Translations under genes and position numbers: made by a program
NCBI GenBank assembly: GCA_019116405.1
Contig: DXBS01000141.1
Span: forward strand, 1-5,604
Direction: 5' to 3'
DNA length: 5,604 nucleotides
From: Candidatus Gallimonas intestinigallinarum
GTDB taxonomy: Bacteria > Bacillota_A > Clostridia > Christensenellales > Borkfalkiaceae
Shown: positions 1 to 4,757 of the stretch, one piece after another
Position numbering within the stretch: the stretch's first letter is position 1
How the letters are laid out: each line of letters starts with the position of its first letter
Notes under the pieces: model-generated
What the model saw: the letters and a program-made list of their open reading frames with translations, nothing else
What the model was told of the DNA's origin: nothing
The model's database searches: none

Positions 1-1
1 C

Positions 2-433
2 CCCATGGCGATGAAGCCCTTCTGCGGCTATCACATGGGCGACTACTTCGCGCACTGGATCGAAATGGGCAAGAAGGCGTCCAACCCGCCCAAGATCTTC
101 AACGTCAACTGGTTCCGTCAGGACGCGGACGGCGAGTTCCTGTGGCCGGGCTTCGGCGACAACATGCGTGTGCTCGATTGGATCCTGAAGCGCTGCGCCG
201 GCACGGTGGACGCGCAGGAGACGGCGATCGGCTATGTTCCCTACGCAAAGGACATCGACCTCGAAGGGCTTGACTACTCCGTGGACACGCTCGAGAGCAT
301 TCTCTATGTCGACAAGGCGCGCTGGAGCGCCGAGGCGGACGAGATCGCCGAGTTCTACAAGCAGTTCGGTGACAGACTTCCCAAGGAGCTCTCCGAGAGT
401 CTTGCGACCCTCAAAAAGAACTGCGAAGAGTAA
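2..433 (+). CDS. pckG: Phosphoenolpyruvate carboxykinase (GTP), C-terminal fragment
   Basis: The reading frame is open from the first bases, so only the last 143 residues of a protein of roughly 600 are present; the 5' end lies outside the window. The enzyme interconverts oxaloacetate and GTP with phosphoenolpyruvate, GDP and CO2 in the cytosol, linking the TCA cycle to gluconeogenesis or anaplerosis. Numbering from the Met at position 5, the stretch FCGYHMGDYFAHW (6-18) and then PKIFNVNWFR (29-38) and FLWPGFGDN (45-53) are hallmarks of the GTP-dependent family. By family knowledge, Phe37, Phe45, Phe50 and Asn53 correspond to the guanine-binding Phe517, Phe525, Phe530 and Asn533 of the animal cytosolic enzyme, and their spacing is preserved. 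The remaining C-terminal helices look intact up to TAA. The ATP-type enzyme (pckA) lacks these motifs. A strong terminator follows 17 bases after the stop, so this is the end of its transcription unit. Confidence 0.95.
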   Translation, partial: PMAMKPFCGYHMGDYFAHWIEMGKKASNPPKIFNVNWFRQDADGEFLWPGFGDNMRVLDWILKRCAGTVDAQETAIGYVPYAKDIDLEGLDYSVDTLESILYVDKARWSAEADEIAEFYKQFGDRLPKELSESLATLKKNCEE

Positions 434-450
434 TCGCAGATATATGTTTC

Positions 451-490
451 AAAGCGTTCCCGTACAATTTGTGCGGGAACGCTTTTTTTC
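451..490 (+). terminator. Rho-independent terminator of pckG
   Basis: The arm AAAGCGTTCCCG (451-462) pairs perfectly with CGGGAACGCTTT (474-485). The stem extends through 463-465 with 471-473 (one G-T pair) around a five-base AATTT loop. Seven Ts (483-489) form the end of the stem and the tail. It lies just after the pckG stop. The arm that begins with As would also give a T tail on the minus strand, but no minus-strand gene ends here. Confidence 0.93.
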
Positions 491-590
491 ACGATTTGCT
501 GTCACGAAATTTCTGTCAGGGACACAAAATATATAATTTTTACTAATATCATACACAATAAAATAAAGTTAGAAAAGTTCATTAAAATAC

Positions 591-616
591 TTGACAATGG
601 GGGGGTTGAGTATAAT
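591..616 (+). promoter_or_regulatory. Promoter with 14-base spacer containing a G7 tract
   Basis: A perfect TTGACA (591-596) and a perfect TATAAT (611-616) are separated by only 14 bases, three fewer than the optimum of 17. Seven of these are a run of G (599-605). It is preceded by an AT-rich stretch that could act as an UP element. It is the best promoter candidate for the zinc-ribbon gene at 848. Two perfect hexamers so close together are unlikely by chance, but the spacing predicts weak activity as written. Confidence 0.6.
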
Positions 617-632
617 AGAGATTGGTTAAGAT

Positions 633-646
633 AAGTAAGTTTACTT
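633..646. promoter_or_regulatory. Possible operator palindrome AAGTAA-GT-TTACTT
   Basis: Perfect 6-base inverted arms around a two-base centre lie about 10 bases past the start site predicted from the TATAAT at 611-616. This is a position where a bound dimer would block elongation or initiation. No regulator in this window can be assigned to it. Confidence 0.3.
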
Positions 647-847
647 TGCATAACTCATTCGTGCGTTGTATGCGGAGAGAATTTGTCAACAAACAGGCGA
701 ACATTTGATTATAAAACAGGCGCGCCATGGGTGACGGATGGAAAGTTGGTGTTCTGGTGCTTGTAAATTGAATTGCAGGCATTTGTCTATTGTGCATGAG
801 CGACGAAAAATAACGCCGCCATACAAAAAAACACAGGAGAAAAATTT

Positions 848-1384
848 ATGAAGTATTGCACAAAATGTGGAACGCAGCTCAGCGACGATACAGCTTTTTG
901 TCCAAACTGTGGGCAGAGTGTCGGTACGTTCACGCCCGCTCCCGCCGGATCCGCGTCCGCGGCGTATCAGCCGGCGCCCGTTGTGGTGAGGAAGCTCAAG
1001 ACCAACCGCGGCATGATCAAATATTTCCTGCTGTCCCTCATCACGTTCGGCATTTACGGCCTCGTCGTCCTGTCGTCTGTGAGCACGGACATCAACACCA
1101 TCGCAAGCCGTTATGACGGAAAAAGGACGATGCACTATTGCCTGCTCTTTTTTATCGTCAGCTGGCTCACCCTCGGCATCGGAGTTCTGGTATGGTTCCA
1201 CAGAGTCAGTGCGCGCATCGGGCGCGAACTTGACCGCCGCGGCATCGACTATCACTTCGGCGCAGGCTCCTATTGGGGCTGGAACATTCTCGGCACGATC
1301 ATTGTGGTAGGTCCCTTCGTCTACATTCATAAGTTGCTGAAATCGATGAATCTGCTCGCCGAGGACTATAACGTAAAGGGTTGA
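848..1384 (+). CDS. Zinc-ribbon DUF4234 membrane protein
   Basis: This 178-residue protein begins with a zinc ribbon, CxxC-x10-CxxC (Cys4, Cys7, Cys18, Cys21; CTKCG and CPNCG). A short Ala/Pro-rich linker (about 28-47) follows. The rest has the pattern of DUF4234: a first hydrophobic helix around 56-76 with the typical SLITFGIYG motif, a second around 96-116 (LTLGIGVLVWFHRVSARIG) and a third around 142-161, ending with NLLAEDYN. It therefore probably sits in the cytoplasmic membrane with the zinc ribbon in the cytosol. The family has no established biochemical function; zinc ribbons of this type are common on small Firmicutes membrane proteins. The start is set by AGGAGA (835-840), seven bases before ATG. 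It is a single-gene unit between its own promoter region and the terminator at 1418. A 258-codon frame on the opposite strand is only its shadow. Confidence 0.88.
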   Translation: MKYCTKCGTQLSDDTAFCPNCGQSVGTFTPAPAGSASAAYQPAPVVVRKLKTNRGMIKYFLLSLITFGIYGLVVLSSVSTDINTIASRYDGKRTMHYCLLFFIVSWLTLGIGVLVWFHRVSARIGRELDRRGIDYHFGAGSYWGWNILGTIIVVGPFVYIHKLLKSMNLLAEDYNVKG

Positions 1385-1417
1385 TAGGCTATTGACAGAT
1401 TGAATAGGTGTTGTATT

Positions 1418-1453
1418 AAAAGACAGCTTGAGAAATTCCGGCTGTCTTTTTCT
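1418..1453 (+). terminator. Rho-independent terminator after the DUF4234 gene
   Basis: AAAAGACAGC (1418-1427) pairs perfectly with GCTGTCTTTT (1441-1450) around a 13-base loop, and the T tail continues to 1451. It lies 34 bases after the stop codon at 1382-1384. The A-rich left arm makes it potentially bidirectional. Confidence 0.88.
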
Positions 1454-1502
1454 ATGTGCCAAAGTTTTAACAAGCAGCGGGCTATCGTTTTTTCTTAAGG
1501 GC

Positions 1503-1531
1503 TTGTCTTTTTGCGGGCGGTGTGATAAGAT
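1503..1531 (+). promoter_or_regulatory. Extended -10 promoter for the two-gene membrane-protein unit
   Basis: TTGTCT (1503-1508) is followed, after exactly 17 bases, by TAAGAT (1526-1531). A TG one base upstream of the -10 box (1523-1524) gives the extended -10 form. The predicted start is near 1538, right at the foot of a hairpin (1539-1559) in the leader. Confidence 0.55.
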
Positions 1532-1538
1532 AGGGGTA

Positions 1539-1576
1539 AGACGCCCGCATGCGGCGTCTGTGCGGCGATTGACCGC
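1539..1576 (+). promoter_or_regulatory. Two hairpins in the short leader before the ribosome-binding site
   Basis: AGACGCC (1539-1545) pairs with GGCGTCT (1553-1559). A second small stem pairs GCGG (1562-1565) with CCGC (1573-1576). They occupy nearly all of the predicted leader, and the GGGAGA ribosome-binding site (1581-1586) follows directly. A 5'-terminal stem can protect an mRNA from decay; this is inference, and no known riboswitch is recognised. Confidence 0.4.
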
Positions 1577-1590
1577 GTATGGGAGAATAT

Positions 1591-3084
1591 ATGATCTCAG
1601 ACGGACAGTTGGAACAAAATCTGCAACAGGGGGAGATCGCAGCCCGAGAAAGGGGGCTGCGGGGGACTTGCCGCGCGCTCATCGGCTGCGGCATTGCGAC
1701 CGCGGCGCTCTTTTGGGGATTCGTCATCGTTGCGTTTCTTCTTCCCGCGGACGAGACCGCGGCAAATTATGACGCGATCGCCGTGGTGCTTGCCGTCCTC
1801 TTTCTTATCCTCGCCGGCATATCGATTGCGACCATCGTGCTGGGCATCGTCTACGGCGTAAAGTGCCGCCGCTTTGCGCGGCTGAAAAAACAGTATGCCC
1901 GCCGGATGCAGGGCATATCAGGCAGCGCGGCGGTCTCTGCTTCGCCCGCAGCATCCGCACCACAGACGAAAGACGCGGTGCAACCGGCAGCGCCTTCCAC
2001 TCCCGCCTCGCAGGAAAACGGGACGCAGGCAATGCAAGAAGCCTTGCCCGCGCGGACGGAAGTTTTGCAGCGCGCGCCCGCACAACCTGTACAACCCACA
2101 CAACCCGCGCAATCAGTTTTCGCGCCGCAGCGGACGGAGCGCGCTCAAACATATAGCGCGCTGCCGCAAGTTTCCCCGCTCCCTGCGCCGCAGCCGCCCG
2201 TCAAAAGGCGCAGCAGGTATTGGCTCTGGGGGATCGCCGCCGCCTTCGTCCTGCTGGTCGTGGCGCTGGCGTGCATTTCGGCGTCCCTGCCCTACTCCGA
2301 TCTCGCGCTGCGGGACAGCGCATACGCCATTGCGGCAGGGGTGTTCTGCGTGGCGTTTGTCAGCTGTCTGATCGGTTATCTGTATCTGCGGTCGGAGGAG
2401 ACGGGGGCAGAGCTTGCGGCGTTTCCGCCCTATCCCGCGTCCGTCGACGCGCGCTCCTACTCGCTCAGCAGGGACAAAAACATGCGTTCGCTGGACTATC
2501 TCTTCCCCGAGCCCTCGCTGCGCGCACGGGCGCAGACATTGCGCAGACAGTACACAAAGGCGGTGTATATCGGGTTTTGCGTCGGGCTTGCCGTCGGTAT
2601 GGCGGTTCTGCTCGTCCTGCAATTGCCCATTGCGTTAGATGCAGAGGCGGATGGCTGGGCATTCCCGCTGGTCATCGGCTGCGCGTTTGTTTTCGGCATG
2701 TGCGCGGGCGTTCCCTTCCTCATCAAACTTGCAAAGGTGGAAAAGCGCAACGTCGCCATGCTGGAGCGCGAGCCGCGCTATGCGGACAATCTTCTGATCT
2801 ACCGCAAGTACGAGGCGCATTCCAAGGGCAGGGGCAGAATTCCGACGGCGCTCTATCTTGCGTCGATCGTCCTCGGCGTCCTGCTCGCGGCGCTGATTCC
2901 CGCACAGCCCGTCTCGGTCGTCGCGGCGATCCTGCTGATTGTCGGCGCTGCGCTGAACAATCATTTTGTAAAAAAGCTGCGCCTTTCGGTCATCCCCATC
3001 GAGGCGAAGATCGATCAGGCGCATGCGTCGGACGGCGAGAAAACAGAGCAGGAAGGGGACAGAACGGGCGATCAGGGGGCATGA
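1591..3084 (+). CDS. Polytopic membrane protein of unknown family with Pro/Gln/Ala linker
   Basis: I do not recognise this 497-residue protein. Hydrophobic segments suggest about eight membrane helices: roughly 29-51, 62-91, 210-232, 244-266, 325-349, 356-378, 417-436 and 439-457. Between the second and third lies a long low-complexity stretch rich in Ala, Pro, Gln and Ser (about 110-207), ending in KRRSR before helix three. It is probably a flexible cytoplasmic linker, by the positive-inside rule. A 60-residue soluble loop (267-324) and a charged C-terminal tail (460-497) follow. No catalytic motif or transporter signature is visible. An in-frame ATG at 1579 would add four residues. I prefer 1591 because GGGAGA (1581-1586) sits five bases from it after GGAG, whereas 1579 has no ribosome-binding site. 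The gene overlaps the next one by ATGA, which implies translational coupling and a shared role. Confidence 0.82.
   Translation: MISDGQLEQNLQQGEIAARERGLRGTCRALIGCGIATAALFWGFVIVAFLLPADETAANYDAIAVVLAVLFLILAGISIATIVLGIVYGVKCRRFARLKKQYARRMQGISGSAAVSASPAASAPQTKDAVQPAAPSTPASQENGTQAMQEALPARTEVLQRAPAQPVQPTQPAQSVFAPQRTERAQTYSALPQVSPLPAPQPPVKRRSRYWLWGIAAAFVLLVVALACISASLPYSDLALRDSAYAIAAGVFCVAFVSCLIGYLYLRSEETGAELAAFPPYPASVDARSYSLSRDKNMRSLDYLFPEPSLRARAQTLRRQYTKAVYIGFCVGLAVGMAVLLVLQLPIALDAEADGWAFPLVIGCAFVFGMCAGVPFLIKLAKVEKRNVAMLEREPRYADNLLIYRKYEAHSKGRGRIPTALYLASIVLGVLLAALIPAQPVSVVAAILLIVGAALNNHFVKKLRLSVIPIEAKIDQAHASDGEKTEQEGDRTGDQGA
2083..2118 (+). repeat. Four 9-base repeats encoding QPV-QPT-QPA-QSV
   Basis: Four in-frame 9-base units beginning with CAA lie in the linker of the membrane protein. 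The second and third, CAACCCACA and CAACCCGCG, are the closest. They probably arose by local duplication. Changes in copy number would only lengthen or shorten the linker and keep the frame. Confidence 0.6.
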
Positions 3085-3443
3085 GCATGGAGTTTTCCGA
3101 ATATTTTACATTTTTAGAGCAATACGGCGTGACCTTCGAGCGCGACTACTCCAAGGGCACGGATTCGACCTGCACGCAGATCTACCGCATTCGCAGGGAC
3201 GCGGCGAACTATCTGGAATTCCGCGCGATGAGCGCCAAGGAGCGCAGCCTCGTCGTGTGCGTGAACGGGGAGAAGAAGTTTCCGTCCGTAGAAAAAAAGT
3301 ACGCATCCTTCCTGCGCGCATGGAAGCTGAAACGCCTCTTCGCCGCAAAGGACGAATGGCAGCTTGCCGCCGACTTAACGCGCCACGTTCTGGAGACGAC
3401 GGGCACCCTGTTCGGCATCCCGCTTTCCAAGCAGGGCAGTTGA
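3081..3443 (+). CDS. Small soluble protein of unknown function, coupled to the membrane protein
   Basis: This is a 120-residue protein that I do not recognise. It has no signal peptide and no membrane helix. It is rich in Lys and Arg (for example KKYASFLRAWKLKRLFAAK) and probably cytosolic, with a mixed strand/helix pattern. The ATG at 3081 overlaps the TGA of the membrane-protein gene (ATGA). A second ATG at 3087 is in frame two codons later and has a better distance (seven bases) to the GGGGG at 3075-3079, so the true start may be either. The reading frame is open far upstream inside the previous gene, but that part is a shadow. Together the two genes form one transcription unit, so it may work with or on the membrane protein; that is inference from position only. 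Confidence 0.8.
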   Translation: MSMEFSEYFTFLEQYGVTFERDYSKGTDSTCTQIYRIRRDAANYLEFRAMSAKERSLVVCVNGEKKFPSVEKKYASFLRAWKLKRLFAAKDEWQLAADLTRHVLETTGTLFGIPLSKQGS

Positions 3444-3757
3444 TTTTTTCAAGACGTAAAACAGCCGCGCCGCCGCGGGCATTTGCCCGCGGCGGCGCGG
3501 CTCCTCTTCGCAAAAATCTTTTCTCCGAAAATTTTTTTGCGAGGTGCTATGAGGTCTTTCTCTGCGTTATGCCTTTTCCGCCCCAATTTGCCAACCCTTT
3601 GGCTTTCGCGGAAAAGGGAATGCGCGGGTGCTAAACTGTTGCAAACACCCGCGCAGAGGAAAACCGAACGCAGAGCCGTAACACGGCGAACGTTGGGTTT
3701 TCTTAAAACCTCACGACTTTTTTTTCGTCAGTTCGAAAGAAAAAGTGTGAACCTTTT
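3444..3757. other. Convergent intergenic region packed with inverted repeats
   Basis: This 314-base gap lies between two converging genes, and no credible gene with a ribosome-binding site is seen in it. It contains, in order: an 18-bp GC hairpin (3463-3502); an imperfect AT hairpin (3509-3541); a nested hairpin in which CCTTTTCCGC (3572-3581) pairs with GCGGAAAAGG (3608-3617) and GCCAA (3590-3594) pairs with TTGGC (3599-3603); a 10-bp perfect stem TGCGCGGGTG/CACCCGCGCA (3621-3630 with 3646-3655); and a 12-base arm with one mismatch (3659-3670 with 3691-3702) enclosing GCCGT-AAC-ACGGC (3675-3687). Such density is more than two terminators need. Confidence 0.7.
3463..3502. terminator. 18-bp perfect GC hairpin, probable terminator of the two-gene unit
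   Basis: Positions 3463-3480 pair without mismatch with 3485-3502 around an ATTT loop. The stem consists almost entirely of G-C pairs. It starts 20 bases after the stop of the small-protein gene. There is no T run on the plus strand; on the minus strand the stem is followed by GTTTTACG. It may act as a terminator or transcript-stabilising stem, or be a copy of a small dispersed palindromic repeat. Confidence 0.5.
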
Positions 3758-3762
3758 TCACA
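3736..3762 (-). terminator. Probable terminator of the DeoR-family gene, overlapping its stop codon
   Basis: On the minus strand TGTGAA and TTCACA (plus-strand positions 3757-3762 and 3746-3751) pair perfectly around a five-base loop. CTTTTTCTTTC follows immediately. The first arm includes the stop codon (3758-3760). The stem is short, so confidence is moderate. Confidence 0.5.
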
Positions 3763-4516
3763 TGACAACAATATTCCTCTCCGTAAACAGCGCTTTGAGG
3801 TCGGCGGGGAAGTTGTCGTCCGTGATGAGTACGTCGATGTCCTCGATATGCGCAAAGGTGTAGGGCATGATCTTGCCGATCTTGGAGCTGTCCAGCATCA
3901 TATAGGTTGCCTTTGCCTTGGCGCGCGCGAGCTTAAGAAGATCTGCTTCAATCTGCGCCCCGCAGGAAAAGCCGTTCCCCGGCGTGAACGCCGAAGCGGA
4001 AATGATCGCAAGTTCAAAATTGGTGTTGTCAAAATACGCCTTCGCAACGGGCGACGCGGTGGAGAGGTTATCCTTCATCACCTGACCGCCCAGCATGGTC
4101 ACGTTGACGTTCTTCTTCTGCGCCAGCTCGATGGCGACGGCAAGTCCGTTGGTAAAAATGTGCAGATTTTTATCGGGCAGTTCCTTGGCAAGGTACATCG
4201 CCGTCGTGCCGCCGTCCATAAATAGGGAGCAGTTTTCGTCGATGAGGCTCGCCGCTTTCTGCGCGATCTCGATCTTTTCGTCCGTGTGGATGGTCGTCTT
4301 TTTGGTGTATGGCTCGCCAGATACCTTCTGCACTTCCTTCACGGACATCGCGCCGCCGCGCACGCGTATGATGCGCCCCTCCTGTTCCAGTTGAAAGAGA
4401 TCTCGTCTCAGCGTCATCTGCGATACGTTGGGGAATTGCTCGTCCAGCTGTTCGAGCGTGAGTTTTCCGCGTTTGTCGAGTAGTTCAGCAATTTCTTCGA
4501 TGCGCTCTCTCTTCAT
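3758..4516 (-). CDS. DeoR/GlpR-family sugar-phosphate-responsive transcriptional repressor
   Basis: This 252-residue regulator has the full family layout. The N-terminal winged helix-turn-helix covers about residues 5-56 (KLTLEQLDEQFPNVSQMTLRRDLFQLEQEGRIIRVRGGA). The C-terminal sensor domain (about 75-235) has a Rossmann-like phospho-sugar binding fold. Visible family motifs are DGGTTAMYLAKEL (101-113), TNGLAVAIEL (122-131), LGG (142-144) and MLDSSKIG (207-214) followed by DIDVLITD. Such proteins bind operators near sugar-catabolism genes and let go when a sugar phosphate binds. No sugar gene is next to it here, so its target cannot be named. The start at 4516 is set by a GGAGG (4524-4528) seven bases upstream. 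The frame also continues 19 codons further upstream, but that extension runs through the ribosome-binding site and promoter and is rejected. It is transcribed divergently from the gene at 4758 from its own promoter. Confidence 0.93.
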   Translation of the reverse strand: MKRERIEEIAELLDKRGKLTLEQLDEQFPNVSQMTLRRDLFQLEQEGRIIRVRGGAMSVKEVQKVSGEPYTKKTTIHTDEKIEIAQKAASLIDENCSLFMDGGTTAMYLAKELPDKNLHIFTNGLAVAIELAQKKNVNVTMLGGQVMKDNLSTASPVAKAYFDNTNFELAIISASAFTPGNGFSCGAQIEADLLKLARAKAKATYMMLDSSKIGKIMPYTFAHIEDIDVLITDDNFPADLKALFTERNIVVM

Positions 4517-4544
4517 AAAATTACCTCCATATGTCCACTGTAAA

Positions 4545-4573
4545 ATTTTAACATAAAAGAGGCGCAATTGCAA
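4545..4573 (-). promoter_or_regulatory. Extended -10 promoter of the DeoR-family gene
   Basis: Read on the minus strand, TTGCAA (4568-4573) and TAAAAT (4545-4550) are 17 bases apart. TG one base before the -10 box gives TGTTAAAAT. The predicted start is near 4538, leaving a leader of about 22 bases that carries the GGAGG. Confidence 0.75.
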
Positions 4574-4580
4574 GCATTCT
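4566..4580 (-). promoter_or_regulatory. Shared element, copy 1, over the -35 box of the DeoR-family promoter
   Basis: On the minus strand this reads AGAATGCTTGCAATT. It matches the sequence at 4716-4730 on the plus strand in 13 of 15 positions. In each case it lies at the same phase over the -35 box (TTGC). It is a candidate binding site for a common regulator, possibly the DeoR-family protein itself. Confidence 0.45.
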
Positions 4581-4715
4581 CACAAAAAAATATTGCAGGT
4601 TCTTAAAATTTGGCAAAAACGCACAAAAACGTCCTGCCGGAAGACGCAATGCTGCCACATTCGCCTGATCGTATTTTTCACGGGAAATCGGGTGCGAAAG
4701 ATGAGCTTTCATGCA

Positions 4716-4730
4716 AGAACGCTTGCCATT
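4716..4730 (+). promoter_or_regulatory. Shared element, copy 2, over the -35 box of the divergent promoter
   Basis: This reads AGAACGCTTGCCATT and differs from copy 1 only by C for T at position 5 and C for A at position 12. The two copies face opposite directions about 150 bases apart, one on each of the divergent promoters. Part of it also belongs to an inverted repeat GCAAG-AACG-CTTGC (4713-4726). Confidence 0.45.
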
Positions 4731-4751
4731 TTGGCGCGGGAATGGTACAAT
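4723..4751 (+). promoter_or_regulatory. Extended -10 promoter placing the start at the ATG
   Basis: TTGCCA (4723-4728) and TACAAT (4746-4751) are exactly 17 bases apart. TG one base before the -10 box gives TGGTACAAT. Initiation normally occurs about seven bases past the -10 box, here at or just before the A of the ATG at 4758. Confidence 0.75.
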
Positions 4752-4757
4752 AGTGGC

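Larger units (their letters stand above)
491..847. other. Intergenic region with AT-rich stretch and long leader
   Basis: No coding region can be supported here. Positions 525-590 are strongly AT-rich, unlike the GC-rich genes on both sides, and hold a perfect TATAAT (532-537) without a good -35 box. The likely promoter (591-616), a 6-2-6 palindrome (633-646) and about 225 bases of leader follow, ending at the AGGAGA ribosome-binding site (835-840) of the zinc-ribbon gene. A second small palindrome, TTTGT-CA-ACAAA, is at 682-693, and a TATAAA at 710-715 has only a poor -35 match. I recognise no known riboswitch in the leader. Confidence 0.6.

Noticed and set aside
532..537. A perfect TATAAT as a separate promoter
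   Set aside because: No acceptable -35 hexamer is found at 16-18 bases upstream. The surrounding AT-rich stretch makes a chance match likely.
727..771. A 14-codon open frame (MGDGWKVGVLVLVN) in the leader of the DUF4234 gene, as a possible leader peptide
   Set aside because: There is no convincing ribosome-binding site, no run of regulatory codons and no overlapping terminator hairpin.
1392..1419. TTGACA followed by TATTAA at 16 bases, as a promoter
   Set aside because: Transcription would start inside the terminator hairpin at 1418-1450 and serve no gene; it is probably fortuitous.
686..1462. A 258-codon open frame on the minus strand
   Set aside because: It is antisense to the zinc-ribbon DUF4234 gene, runs through both its leader and its terminator, has no ribosome-binding site that I can see, and its translation looks like random GC-rich sequence.
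2220..3080. The long upstream extension of the small-protein reading frame inside the membrane-protein gene
   Set aside because: The translation is Arg/Gly/Ala-rich shadow sequence in another frame of the membrane-protein gene. The real gene begins at the ATGA overlap (3081).
3746..3762. TGTGA...TCACA resembling a CRP site
   Set aside because: The spacing is seven bases rather than six, it overlaps the stop codon of a gene rather than a promoter, and it is better explained as the arms of a terminator hairpin.
4516..4573. Earlier start for the DeoR-family gene, adding 19 residues
   Set aside because: The extension would translate the GGAGG ribosome-binding site and the promoter, and the helix-turn-helix domain normally begins at MKRERIEEI.
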